Of a stretch of DNA of 64,000 bases, positions 33,889 through 42,845 are shown piece by piece. The notes under the pieces were generated by a model. That model searched no databases and had not been told where the DNA came from. It saw only the letters and a list, made by a program, of their open reading frames with translations. Every line of letters begins with the position of its first letter. Position 1 is the stretch's first letter. Origin of the DNA: Streptacidiphilus jeojiense (GTDB lineage: Bacteria; Actinomycetota; Actinomycetes; Streptomycetales; Streptomycetaceae); NCBI RefSeq assembly GCF_000719095.1, contig NZ_JOEH01000001.1, forward strand, positions 124,001 to 188,000, given 5' to 3'. Both the position numbers and the translations under genes were made by a program.

Positions 33889-36321
33889 ATGACCGCCGCA
33901 CAGGTGCCCCACCTCCCGGGGGGCGACCTCCCGAGTCCCCAGCCGCCCCCGACGGCCACCTACCGACTGCAGCTCCAGCCCGGCTTCGGCTTCGCCGAGG
34001 CCGGGCGGGCAGTCCCCTACCTGGCCCGGCTGGGCGTGTCCCACCTGCACCTCTCCCCGGTCCTGGAGGCCGTGACGGGCTCCACCCACGGCTACGACGT
34101 GGTGGACCACAGCCGGGTCCGCGAGGAGATCGGCGGCGAGCAGGGCCTGCGCGCCCTGTCCGTCACCGCCCGCGCCCACGGACTGGGCCTGATCGTGGAC
34201 GCCGTGCCGAACCACATGGCCGCCCCGGTCCCGGCCCACCGCAATCCGGCCTGGTGGCAGCTGCTCCGCGAGGGCCCGCAGTCCCCGACCGCGTCCTGGT
34301 TCGACGTCGACTGGGCGGCCGGGGCCGGCCGGATCCTGCTGCCCGTCCTCGCCGACCGCCTCGGCGCCGAACTGCCGCACCTCAAGACCGACAGCTGGAA
34401 CGGCGAGCCGGTGCTGCGCTACTACGACCACGCCTTCCCGCTGCGGCCGGGCACCGAGCAGCTCCCGCTCGCCGACCTGCTCGACCAGCAGTTCTACCGG
34501 CTGGCCTGGTGGCGGATGGCCCGCACCCAGCTGAACTACCGGCGCTTCTTCACCGTCTCGGACCTGGTCGGCGTCCGGGTCGAGCACCCCGAGGTGTTCC
34601 GGGCCACCCACGAGGTGCTGCTGCGGCTGCACGCCGAGGGCGTCGTCGAGGGCTTCCGCATCGACCACCCGGACGGCCTGGCCGACCCGCGCGGCTACCT
34701 GGCCAGGCTGGCCGAGGCCACCGGCGGGGCGTACGTCGCGGTCGAGAAGATCCTCACCGGTGACGAGGAGCTCCCGCACGACTGGCCCTGTGCCGGCACC
34801 ACCGGCTACGACGCGCTGCGCCGCATCGACGGCGTGCTCACCGACGGCCCCGGCACGGCGGCCCTCACCGCCGTCTACGCCGACCACCTGGGCGCCCCGG
34901 TCGACAGCGCCACCGCCGCCGCGCGGCGCGGCCGCACCGAGATGACGGCCCCGGAGGGCGCGCTGGCCGCCGAGGTGAGCCGGCTCACCCGGCTGGCCAC
35001 GGCGATATGCGCGGACGACGCCCCCGAACTGCGGGACCATCCGGTCTGGGCGCTGCGCCAGGCGATAGCCGCGACCCTGGCCGCCTACCCGGTCTACCGG
35101 CCCTACCCGGTCCCCGGCGAGCCGGACACCCCCGCCGACATCGAACGGCTCACCGGCGCCGCCGCCACCGCCCGCACCCTGCTGCCGGCCCACCACGCCG
35201 CCACCGCCGACCTGGTCAGGGACCTGGCCCTGGGCCGCTACGGCCGCAGCCCGGTCAAGGACGAGTTCCGGATCCGGCTGGCCCAGACCGCCTCCGTGGT
35301 CGCCGCCAAGGGTGTCGAGGACACCGCCTTCTACCGCCGCTACCCGCTGCTCTCGCTCAACGAGGTCGGCGGCGACCCCGGCAACCCCGGCCTCACGCCC
35401 ACCGAGTTCCACGCCTACTGCGCCCGGATGCAGCGCGACCGCCCGGCCGCCATGACGGTGCTCTCCACCCATGACACCAAGCGCAGCGCCGACGCCCGGG
35501 CCCGCCTGGCCGTACTGGCCGAGCTGCCCGACGAGTGGCGCACCGAACTGGCCGCCTGGACCAAGCTGCTGCCGCCCCCCGACGGCGACGCCAACGCCGC
35601 CTACCTGATCCTGCAGACCGCCCTGGCCGCCTGGCCGATCGACGCCGACCGGCTGGCCGCCACCGCCCTCAAGTCCGTCCGCGAGGCCAAGCTGCGCACC
35701 AGCTGGACCACCCAGGACGCCGACTACGAGCGCGCCGTCGAGGACTTCGCCCGAGCCGTCCCCGGCACTCCGGAACTCGCCGCCCGCATCGCCGCCTTCA
35801 CCGCCCGCCTGGCCCCCTACGAACGCAGCAACACCCTCTCCGCCACACTGCTGCACCTCACCATGCCCGGCGTCCCCGACCTCTACCAGGGCAGCGAACA
35901 CCCCCTGCACACCCTGGTCGACCCCGACAACCGCCACCCGGTCGTTTTTTCCTCCAGGGGCGCGGGGAACTGCGCGAACAGCAACCAAGCACCCCCCGCA
36001 CCAGAAAAACTCCACGTCACCACCACGGCCCTACGCCTCCGCCGCACCCACCCCGAGTCCTTCACCAGCTCCTACACCCCCGTCCCCACCCACGACAACG
36101 CCATCGCCTACCTCCGCGGCGACAACGTCCTGGCCCTGGCGACCCGCCTGCCCTCCCGCCTGGAACAGACCGGCTGGAACGGCGCCACCCTCCCCCTCCC
36201 ACCGGGAGAATGGACCGACGCCCTGACCGAAGGCCCCACCCGCACCGGCGAGGTCCCCCTCGCCTCCCTGCTGGCACACCTGCCCGTCGCCCTGCTGGTC
36301 CGCACCCCCCAGGAGCCCTGA
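33889..36321 (+). CDS. treY: Maltooligosyl trehalose synthase
   Basis: An 810-residue GH13 enzyme that turns the reducing end of maltodextrin into a trehalosyl unit. TYRLQLQPGFGFAEA opens the barrel; catalytic D259 (GFRIDHPDG), E286 (AVEKIL) and D529 (STHDTKR) are visible. Near the C-terminus, after the conserved VPDLYQGSE...LVDPDNRHPV, the expected stretch is replaced by sequence coding for RGAGNCAN (residues 690-697). That octapeptide is an in-frame copy of the dispersed repeat (35956-35977), preceded by a T6 run. Reading then resumes with KLHVTTTALRLRRTHPESF. Codon choice after the insertion is more C-rich than before it. The frame is intact, so the enzyme is probably made, but activity should not be assumed. 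Confidence 0.93.
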   Translation: MTAAQVPHLPGGDLPSPQPPPTATYRLQLQPGFGFAEAGRAVPYLARLGVSHLHLSPVLEAVTGSTHGYDVVDHSRVREEIGGEQGLRALSVTARAHGLGLIVDAVPNHMAAPVPAHRNPAWWQLLREGPQSPTASWFDVDWAAGAGRILLPVLADRLGAELPHLKTDSWNGEPVLRYYDHAFPLRPGTEQLPLADLLDQQFYRLAWWRMARTQLNYRRFFTVSDLVGVRVEHPEVFRATHEVLLRLHAEGVVEGFRIDHPDGLADPRGYLARLAEATGGAYVAVEKILTGDEELPHDWPCAGTTGYDALRRIDGVLTDGPGTAALTAVYADHLGAPVDSATAAARRGRTEMTAPEGALAAEVSRLTRLATAICADDAPELRDHPVWALRQAIAATLAAYPVYRPYPVPGEPDTPADIERLTGAAATARTLLPAHHAATADLVRDLALGRYGRSPVKDEFRIRLAQTASVVAAKGVEDTAFYRRYPLLSLNEVGGDPGNPGLTPTEFHAYCARMQRDRPAAMTVLSTHDTKRSADARARLAVLAELPDEWRTELAAWTKLLPPPDGDANAAYLILQTALAAWPIDADRLAATALKSVREAKLRTSWTTQDADYERAVEDFARAVPGTPELAARIAAFTARLAPYERSNTLSATLLHLTMPGVPDLYQGSEHPLHTLVDPDNRHPVVFSSRGAGNCANSNQAPPAPEKLHVTTTALRLRRTHPESFTSSYTPVPTHDNAIAYLRGDNVLALATRLPSRLEQTGWNGATLPLPPGEWTDALTEGPTRTGEVPLASLLAHLPVALLVRTPQEP
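35956..35977 (+). repeat. Dispersed repeat copy 2, inside treY
   Basis: Contains GCGCGGGGAACTGCGCGA as in the other copies but lies inside an open gene, read in frame as RGAGNCAN. It lacks the pairing left arm found in copies 1 and 3-5. Confidence 0.85.
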
Positions 36322-36324
36322 CCC

Positions 36325-38091
36325 ATGCCGCACCGCTTTGAGCTCTGGGCCCCCACAGCCCACCGCGTCGAGGTAGAGGTCGACGGCAGCACCACCGCCA
36401 TGGCCCGGAACCGGGCCCGCCCCGGCTGGTGGGAGGCCACCGCCCCGGCCGACCCGTCCCGCTCCCGCTACGGCTTCCGGCTGGACGGCGACGCCACCCT
36501 GCTCCCCGACCCGCGCTCGCCCCGCCAACCGGACGGCCCGGACGGCCCCTCCCAGCTCACCGACCACTCCGCCTTCTCCTGGTCGGCCACCCCCTGGCAG
36601 GGCCGCGCGCTGCCCGGCAGCACCATCTACGAACTGCACATCGGCACCTTCACCCCGGAGGGCACCTTCGACGCGGCCGCGGCCCGCCTGGACCACCTGG
36701 TCGAACTCGGCGTCGACCTGGTCGAGTTGATGCCGGTGTGCCCCTTCCCGGGGAACCACGGCTGGGGCTACGACGGCGTCTCCCTGTGGGCCGTGCACGA
36801 GCCCTACGGCGGCCCGGAGGGCCTGAAGCGCTTCGTCGACGCCGCCCACCGCCGCGGCCTGGGCGTCGTCCTGGACGTGGTCCACAACCACCTCGGACCG
36901 TCCGGGAACTACCTCCCGCGCTTCGGCCCGTACTTCACGGACCGTCACCACACGCCCTGGGGCTCGGCGGTGAACCTGGACGCGCCCGGCTCGGACGAGG
37001 TCCGCCGCTACCTCGTCGACAGCGCCCTGGCCTGGCTGCGCGACTACCGCATCGACGGGCTGCGCCTGGATGCCGTGCACGCCCTGGTCGACAGCCGGGC
37101 CGTGCACTTCCTGGAGCAACTGTCCACCGCGGTGGACGCGCTGGCCGCCGCGACCGGACGGCCGCTGTTCCTGATCGGCGAGTCGGACCTCAACGATCCG
37201 CGCCTGATCACCGCCCGCGAGGCCGGCGGCCTGGGCCTGGCCGCCCAGTGGAGCGACGACTTCCACCACAGCCTGCACGCCGCCCTCACCGGCGAGGCCC
37301 GGGGCTACTACGCCGACTTCGCCGCCCGACCGATCGCCGGTCTCGCCAAGACCCTGACCCGGGGCTGGTTCCACGACGGCACCTGGTCCTCGTTCCGGGA
37401 GCGCAGCCACGGCCGGCCGCTGCCGGTGCACCGCATCCCGGCGCACCGGCTGCTGGGTTACCTGCAGACCCACGACCAGATCGGCAACCGCGCCCTGGGC
37501 GACCGCCTCTCCGCCGAGTTGGACCCCGGCCTGCTGGCGGCGGGCGCGGCCCTGGTGCTCACCTCCCCCTTCACCCCGATGCTCTTCATGGGCGAGGAGT
37601 GGGGTGCGCGCACCCCCTGGCAGTTCTTCACCGACCATCAGGACCCGGACCTGGCCGAGGCGGTACGCAACGGCCGCCGCCGCGAGTTCGCCGGGCACGG
37701 GTGGCGCCCCGAGGAGGTCCCCGACCCGCAGGCCGCGGCGACCTTCCTCGGCTCCAAGCTCGACTGGACCGAACCGCACCGCAAGCCCCACGCCGAACTA
37801 CTGGCCTGGTACCGCACCCTGCTGGCCCTGCGCCGCCGCCACCCGGAGTTCACCGACCCCGACCTCTCGACGGTCCAGGTCACCTTCGACGAGACCGACC
37901 GCTGGCTGGTCCTCCACCGCGGCCACTACCGCACAGCGGTGAACCTCTCCCACGAACCCCGTACCGTCCCGCTGGACACCCCGTCGGTGGAAACCTTGGC
38001 CGCCTTCCCTTCCAGCATCCCTGATGGACCGTCAATCACCCTGCCGCCGCACTCGGCGTGGATCGGCAGGGCGATCGACCACAGGCCGTAG
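36325..38091 (+). CDS. treZ: Maltooligosyl trehalose trehalohydrolase
   Basis: A 588-residue GH13 enzyme that releases free trehalose from maltooligosyl trehalose made by TreY. The N-terminal FELWAPTAHRVEVEVDG is the CBM48-like domain. The barrel has VVLDVVHNHLGPSGNYL, the nucleophile Asp in GLRLDAVHA, the acid Glu in LIGESDLNDPR and the third Asp in LQTHDQIGNRA. FMGEEWGARTPWQFFTDH is the family signature. It starts 3 bases after treY, so translation is coupled. Together GlgX, TreY and TreZ form a complete glycogen-to-trehalose route. Confidence 0.95.
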   Translation: MPHRFELWAPTAHRVEVEVDGSTTAMARNRARPGWWEATAPADPSRSRYGFRLDGDATLLPDPRSPRQPDGPDGPSQLTDHSAFSWSATPWQGRALPGSTIYELHIGTFTPEGTFDAAAARLDHLVELGVDLVELMPVCPFPGNHGWGYDGVSLWAVHEPYGGPEGLKRFVDAAHRRGLGVVLDVVHNHLGPSGNYLPRFGPYFTDRHHTPWGSAVNLDAPGSDEVRRYLVDSALAWLRDYRIDGLRLDAVHALVDSRAVHFLEQLSTAVDALAAATGRPLFLIGESDLNDPRLITAREAGGLGLAAQWSDDFHHSLHAALTGEARGYYADFAARPIAGLAKTLTRGWFHDGTWSSFRERSHGRPLPVHRIPAHRLLGYLQTHDQIGNRALGDRLSAELDPGLLAAGAALVLTSPFTPMLFMGEEWGARTPWQFFTDHQDPDLAEAVRNGRRREFAGHGWRPEEVPDPQAAATFLGSKLDWTEPHRKPHAELLAWYRTLLALRRRHPEFTDPDLSTVQVTFDETDRWLVLHRGHYRTAVNLSHEPRTVPLDTPSVETLAAFPSSIPDGPSITLPPHSAWIGRAIDHRP

Positions 38092-38100
38092 CGGGCTGGC

Positions 38101-38176
38101 CGCGCCCCTGGGGTGCTGCAACTGAACCGCTGTGGATCAGTTGCAGCCCCGTCAGGGGCGCGGGGAACTGCGCGAC
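38101..38176. repeat. Dispersed repeat copy 3, nested hairpin terminator
   Basis: Outer arms CGCGCCCCTG (38101-38110) and CAGGGGCGCG (38153-38162) enclose inner arms GCTGCAACTGA (38115-38125) and TCAGTTGCAGC (38137-38147). The ~23-bp repeat core occupies 38154-38176. It lies between the convergent treZ and NCS2 genes and probably terminates both. Confidence 0.85.
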
Positions 38177-38211
38177 CAGCCATGCAACAACCCGCACCCG
38201 CCACCAAACCG

Positions 38212-39606
38212 TCAGTGCACCAACGTCGGCTCCGCCTCTGCGACCGAAACCTCCCCCGCCGCCTCAGCGTCCCGCCGCCCCAGATGGTTGAAGAACAAAT
38301 TCAGAGCAATAGCCGCCAGGCATCCTGCACTGATCCCCGACCCCATCACCGTCTGCACCACCTCCGGAAACCGCACCCAGAAGTTCGGCGACGCGATCGG
38401 CAGCACCCCGAACCCCAGCGCCACCGCCACGATCAGCAGATTGTTGCTGTCCCCCAGCCCGGCCCGCGCCAGCGTCTTGATCCCGCTGGCCGCCACCGTC
38501 CCGAACAGCGCGAACCCCGCGCCCCCCAGCACCGGCTGCGGCACGATCGAGACGATCGCCCCGGCGACCGGGAACAGTCCCAGCAGGATCAGCACGACCC
38601 CGCCCACCGCGACCACGTACCGGCTCCGCACCCGGGTGAGCGCGATCAGCCCGATGTTCTGGGCGAACGCCGACACCGCGAACCCGTTCAGCACCGAAGC
38701 GACGAACGTCGCCGCCCCGTCCGCGCGGAGCCCGGCCGCGATGGTGTCCTCGGTGACCGGCATCTCGACGACCTCGCCCAGCGCCAGCATGTCCGCCGTG
38801 CTCTCGGTCATCGAGACCACCATCACGATCAGCATCGAGACGATCGCGCCGGCCTGGAACTCCGGCGCCCCGAAGTGGAACGGCGAGGGCACCGCGAACA
38901 CCGGCGTGCCGCTCAGCGCCGAGGCGTCGAAGAGCCCGAACGGGATCGCCAGCAGCGTGCCGACGACCAGCCCCAGCAGGACCGCGATGCTGCGCAGGAA
39001 CCCGGTCAGGAACCGGTTCAGCACCAGCACCACCACCAGCGTGGTGCCGCCCAGCAGCACCCGCGACACCGAGGCGTAGTCCTTGGCCGCCGGGTCGCTG
39101 CCGGTCACCCAGCCGAAGGCGACCGGAAAGAGCGACAGACCGATCAGACAGATCACCGTCCCGCTCACCACCGGCGGGAAGAACCGCCCCAGCTTGCCGA
39201 AGAACGGCGCGGCCACGAAGATCGCCGCGCCCCCGACCAGGATCGAGCCGTAGATCACCGGCAGCGCATGCCCGTGGTCGGTCGTCCTGGCGATCGCCAG
39301 CATCGGGGCGACCCCGGCGAAGCTGATGCCGTTGACGAACGGCATCCGCGAGCCGACCTTCCACACCCCCAGCGTCTGCAGCAGGGTGGCCAGCCCCGAG
39401 GTGAGCAGCGCGGCGCCGATGAGCACGGTCAGCTCGGTGGCCGACAGCCCCACCGCGGCGCCCACGATCAGCGGCGGCGCGACCACCCCGGCGTACATCG
39501 CGGCGATGTGCTGCAGCGCATAGGCAATCAGCTTGGGTGCGGGCAGGAGTTCGTCCACGGGATGGACGGCTGGTGCAGGTGCCGCGTCCGGGCGCGAGGT
39601 ATCCAC
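38212..39606 (-). CDS. NCS2 family nucleobase (xanthine/uric acid type) permease
   Basis: A 464-residue nucleobase:cation symporter-2 protein. YALQHIAAMYAGVVAPPLIVG is the N-terminal signature. The conserved NAT segment appears as the region with QNIGLIALTRVRSRYV, which resembles the xanthine/urate (PbuX/UapA) branch more than the uracil branch. About 12-14 hydrophobic segments are present. The GTG at 39606 has GGAGG 8-10 bases upstream. The upstream region has a good promoter with a small palindrome over the -10, suggesting repression by a purine-responsive regulator (inference). Confidence 0.9.
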   Translation of the reverse strand: MDTSRPDAAPAPAVHPVDELLPAPKLIAYALQHIAAMYAGVVAPPLIVGAAVGLSATELTVLIGAALLTSGLATLLQTLGVWKVGSRMPFVNGISFAGVAPMLAIARTTDHGHALPVIYGSILVGGAAIFVAAPFFGKLGRFFPPVVSGTVICLIGLSLFPVAFGWVTGSDPAAKDYASVSRVLLGGTTLVVVLVLNRFLTGFLRSIAVLLGLVVGTLLAIPFGLFDASALSGTPVFAVPSPFHFGAPEFQAGAIVSMLIVMVVSMTESTADMLALGEVVEMPVTEDTIAAGLRADGAATFVASVLNGFAVSAFAQNIGLIALTRVRSRYVVAVGGVVLILLGLFPVAGAIVSIVPQPVLGGAGFALFGTVAASGIKTLARAGLGDSNNLLIVAVALGFGVLPIASPNFWVRFPEVVQTVMGSGISAGCLAAIALNLFFNHLGRRDAEAAGEVSVAEAEPTLVH

Positions 39607-39713
39607 GTTGATGCCTCCAGGTAGGTGAGTCCACAGAAAGGGAGGACCTGAGGCAGGGGACGGCCTGCGGGCAGGATGGGTCGAACGGTCGTCCGAACGG
39701 CGATCCGTGACGG

Positions 39714-39728
39714 CGTTTCAACGAAACG
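39714..39728. promoter_or_regulatory. Operator-like palindrome over the NCS2 promoter
   Basis: CGTTTCAACGAAACG is a perfect inverted repeat (6-bp arms, 3-base centre) that overlaps the predicted -10 element of the permease gene. Confidence 0.55.
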
Positions 39729-39753
39729 TAGAACCATCCACATGCAGCGTCAA
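39725..39753 (-). promoter_or_regulatory. Predicted vegetative promoter of the NCS2 permease gene
   Basis: On the minus strand, TTGACG (39753-39748), 17 bases, TACGTT (39730-39725). Transcription would start near 39718, giving a leader of about 110 bases. Confidence 0.55.
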
Positions 39754-39779
39754 CAGATTGTTTACCCTTTTGGACCTTC

Positions 39780-40382
39780 CTACGACCGCTGCGCCCGACG
39801 CCGCAGCTCCGCCCACACCTCACGGACCTGCGGCTCCAGCGCCTCCAGCGGGCCGTCGTTGTCGATCACCAGGTCGGCGATCGCCAGCCGGTCCTCGCGC
39901 GAGGACTGCGCCGCCATCCTGGCCCGCGCCTCCTTCTCGGGCATCCCGCGCAGCCGCACCAACCGGTCCAGCCGGGTCCCCTCCGCCACGTCGACCACCA
40001 CCACCAGGTCGAACACCTTCGCCAGCCCGTTCTCCGCGAGCAGCGGAACGTCGTTCACCAGCACGTCGCCGGGCCCGGCCCGCCGCTCCAGCTCGGCGGA
40101 GCGGTCCCGCACCAGCGGATGCACGATGGCGTTCAGCGCCGCCAGCCGCGCCGGGTCCGCGAACACGATCGACCCCAGCTTCGGCCGGTCCAGCGCGCCG
40201 TCCGGCAGCAGCACCTCCGGCCCGAACTCGGCGACGACACGCGCCAGCCCGGGCGTCCCCGGCGCCACCACCTCACGGGCGATCAGATCGGCGTCGACCA
40301 GCACCGCCCCGTAGGAGGCCAGCAGCCGCGACACCTCGCTCTTGCCCGCACCGATCCCGCCCGTCAGTCCCACCTTCAGCAT
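39780..40382 (-). CDS. coaE: Dephospho-CoA kinase
   Basis: A 200-residue kinase that catalyses the last step of coenzyme A synthesis. The P-loop GGIGAGKS lies at residues 8-15, [17 protein letters not shown] follows and [11 protein letters not shown] is the lid region. Full family length, with no extra C-terminal domain of the mycobacterial type. In streptomycetes coaE normally lies near rpsA; here an MMPL gene and an amine oxidase gene separate them. The gap to the upstream MMPL gene is only 9 bases on the same strand, so it may be co-transcribed with it. Confidence 0.95.
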   Translation of the reverse strand: MLKVGLTGGIGAGKSEVSRLLASYGAVLVDADLIAREVVAPGTPGLARVVAEFGPEVLLPDGALDRPKLGSIVFADPARLAALNAIVHPLVRDRSAELERRAGPGDVLVNDVPLLAENGLAKVFDLVVVVDVAEGTRLDRLVRLRGMPEKEARARMAAQSSREDRLAIADLVIDNDGPLEALEPQVREVWAELRRRAQRS

Positions 40383-40391
40383 GCGGGCAGC

Positions 40392-42614
40392 TTAGACCGA
40401 GCCGCCCCGCATCGGCTCGGACACCCGCTGCGGCACCCGCTGCGGCGGTCGCTGCGGCGGCAGCAGTGCCTTGCCCAGCGTCCCCCAGCCGGCCCGCAGC
40501 GGCGGCAGGGTCTGTCCCTCGCGCAGCCCGATCCTGGCGTGGAACCGCTGCAGCCAGCCCGGCGCCCACCAGTTCGCCCGGCCCAGCAGCGTCATCGTGG
40601 CCGGCACCAGCAGCATCCGCACCAGCGTGGCGTCCACCAGCACCGCGACCGCCAGCGCCAGGCCGATCTCCTTGATGTCCAGCATGCTCCCGGTGGAGAA
40701 CCCGGCGAAGACCACCACCATCAGCAGCGCGGCCGAGGTGATGATCCGTCCGCTGCGCTGCACCCCGAGCTCCACCGCCTTGCGGCAGCGATGGCCCTCC
40801 TCGTGCAGTTCCTTGATCCGCGCCAGCAGGAACACCTCGTAGTCCATGGACAGGCCGAAGGCGAACGCGAACACCAGGACCGGGATCCACGCCTCCAACC
40901 CGCCGGTCGGGGTGAACCCCAGCAGCCCGCTGAACCAGCCGTCCTGGAAGACCAGGGTCATCGCCCCGAGCGAGGCCCCCAACGACAGCAGGTTGGTCAG
41001 CAGCGCCTTCAGCGGCACCAGCAGCGAGCCGGTCATCAGGAACAGCAGCAGGAAGGTCGCGCCCACCACCAGTCCCAGCGCCCACGGCCCACGGGTCGAC
41101 ACCTCGTGCTTGAAGTCGACCACCGTCGCCGCGTCGCCGGTCACCCAGGTGGTCAGCCCGCCGCGGTCGGCCCGCAGCTCGCCGACCACCCGCTGCGCCG
41201 TGCTGCCCTGGGTGCCGCCGTCCACGCTCACCGCGACGCTCACCAGCCCGTCGCCGACGGACGCCACCGTCGCACCGGTGACGCCCGGCAGCGCGCGTAC
41301 CTCGGCCGCATAGCTCTCGGCCTGCGCCGTCGAGCCCTGGACCGCGACGGTGACCGCCGCCTGCTGCTGCGCCGGGAACCGGCTCTCCAGCGCGTCCGCG
41401 ACCACCCGGCTGCTGAAGGACTTCGGCAGCACGTCCGCCCCGGCGCTCTGCGCATGCGCGGTCGCGAACGGCGCCGCCAGCGCCAGCAGCAGCACGGTGA
41501 CCCCGATCGCCACCGGCAGCGGACGGCGCTGCACCCGGCGCACAGTCCGGGCGAAGACCCCGTCGTCGGAGTTCCGGCCGGCCGGCAGCGGTTTGATCCG
41601 CCCGCCGACGAACCCCAGCAGGGCCGGGACCAGGGTCAGCCCGGACAGGACCGTGATCACCACGACGCTGACCCCGGCCGCCGCGACGGCGCGGAAGATC
41701 GGGCTGACGAAGACGAACAGCCCGGACAGGGCGGCGGCCACGGTCACCGCCGAGAAGGTGATGGTGCGTCCGGCGGTCGCACAGCTGCGCTCCACCGCGG
41801 CCGCCACGTCCGCGCCGTGGCCGCGCTCCTCGCGGAAGCGGTTGACCATGAGCAGCGCGTAGTCGATCGACAGTCCGAGCCCCAGCACCGTGGCGATGGG
41901 CAGCACGCTGGTGTCCATCGGCATGATCCGGCTGAAGCCCAGCAGGGCGAGGAACGCCCCGGCTATCGAACCGACCGCCCCGATCAGCGGCAGCCCCGCG
42001 GCCAGGAAGCCGCCGAAGATCAGCACCATCACCAGCAGGGTCAGCGGCAGGGTCACCAGCTCGCCCAGTTCGGTGTCCTTCTGGGTCTGCTGCTGCACCT
42101 GCGCGTTGAGGACCTGGGTGCCGCCGAGGTCGACCGTGGTCCCCGAGGCGGACCCGATCGCCTCCAGGCGCTGGGAGACCGCGGCCACCGTGCTCTTGCC
42201 GGCGGTGTCGAGCTGGACCTCGACCAGGCTCGCGGTGCCGTCGCTCGACCTCAGCGCCGTACCGCCGCCGTTGTAGGCGTCGGTGACCCCGGTGACCCCG
42301 GCGATGTGCGAGAGGTCGACGGCCGCTGCGGTCACCGCCGCCCGTACCGCGGAGTCGTCCACCGACTTCCCGTCCACCAGGGCGGTGATGCTGAGGTCCG
42401 ACGAGCTGGCCGAGGCCAGCAGCGCGCTCCCGGTCGCGGACTCGGACCCGGCGGCGGCAGCGGTCGGCGCGGCGGTGTCGAAGACCTTGGTGCCGAACAG
42501 CAGACCGACCGCGATCAGCAGCGCCCAGGCGAGCAGCACCCAGCGCCGGCGCCGATGACTGAAGCGCCCCACGGCGGCGAAGGGTCCGCCGACACGGGAA
42601 AAGGGTGCGTGCAT
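40392..42614 (-). CDS. MMPL/RND family exporter
   Basis: A 740-residue MMPL transporter, the third in this window. TM1 is WVLLAWALLIAVGLLFGT. The first helix cluster carries LGLSIDYALLMVNRFREE and the second carries FAFGLSMDYEVFLLARIKELHEEG, the proton-relay Asp-Tyr motifs. Porter domains lie between. The C-terminal tail is Arg/Pro/Gln-rich with a PPQR-PPQR repeat. It reads into coaE with only 9 bases between, which is unusual for an essential gene and may link their expression. The exported substrate is unknown. Confidence 0.9.
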   Translation of the reverse strand: MHAPFSRVGGPFAAVGRFSHRRRRWVLLAWALLIAVGLLFGTKVFDTAAPTAAAAGSESATGSALLASASSSDLSITALVDGKSVDDSAVRAAVTAAAVDLSHIAGVTGVTDAYNGGGTALRSSDGTASLVEVQLDTAGKSTVAAVSQRLEAIGSASGTTVDLGGTQVLNAQVQQQTQKDTELGELVTLPLTLLVMVLIFGGFLAAGLPLIGAVGSIAGAFLALLGFSRIMPMDTSVLPIATVLGLGLSIDYALLMVNRFREERGHGADVAAAVERSCATAGRTITFSAVTVAAALSGLFVFVSPIFRAVAAAGVSVVVITVLSGLTLVPALLGFVGGRIKPLPAGRNSDDGVFARTVRRVQRRPLPVAIGVTVLLLALAAPFATAHAQSAGADVLPKSFSSRVVADALESRFPAQQQAAVTVAVQGSTAQAESYAAEVRALPGVTGATVASVGDGLVSVAVSVDGGTQGSTAQRVVGELRADRGGLTTWVTGDAATVVDFKHEVSTRGPWALGLVVGATFLLLFLMTGSLLVPLKALLTNLLSLGASLGAMTLVFQDGWFSGLLGFTPTGGLEAWIPVLVFAFAFGLSMDYEVFLLARIKELHEEGHRCRKAVELGVQRSGRIITSAALLMVVVFAGFSTGSMLDIKEIGLALAVAVLVDATLVRMLLVPATMTLLGRANWWAPGWLQRFHARIGLREGQTLPPLRAGWGTLGKALLPPQRPPQRVPQRVSEPMRGGSV

Positions 42615-42771
42615 GGAGAGGGCGCCTTGCGTCAGGAAGAGGGTTTCCTGGAACTTTCGCCCATATCCAGCTGAATAGGAAGTAACTCAGACTATGGCCA
42701 GAATCACGGTGAGAACACCCTGATATCCCTTTTGATCCCCTTCATCTGCCCCCGCCACCCCCACCTGCCGT

Positions 42772-42823
42772 GAGCTGCGCGGGGACTTCGCCCGACCGCC
42801 CGGACGGAGTCCCCGCGCAGCTC
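42772..42823 (-). terminator. Terminator hairpin after the amine oxidase gene
   Basis: A perfect 16-bp stem: GAGCTGCGCGGGGACT (42772-42787) with its complement at 42808-42823, and a 20-base loop. It lies 23 bases beyond the oxidase stop. Confidence 0.85.
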
Positions 42824-42845
42824 GATCCTCAGTGCGCGCTCATGC

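Noticed and set aside
42772..42823. Sixth copy of the dispersed repeat
   Set aside because: The arms share GCTGCGCGGGGA-like sequence with the repeat but lack the full core; a simple perfect terminator stem explains it.
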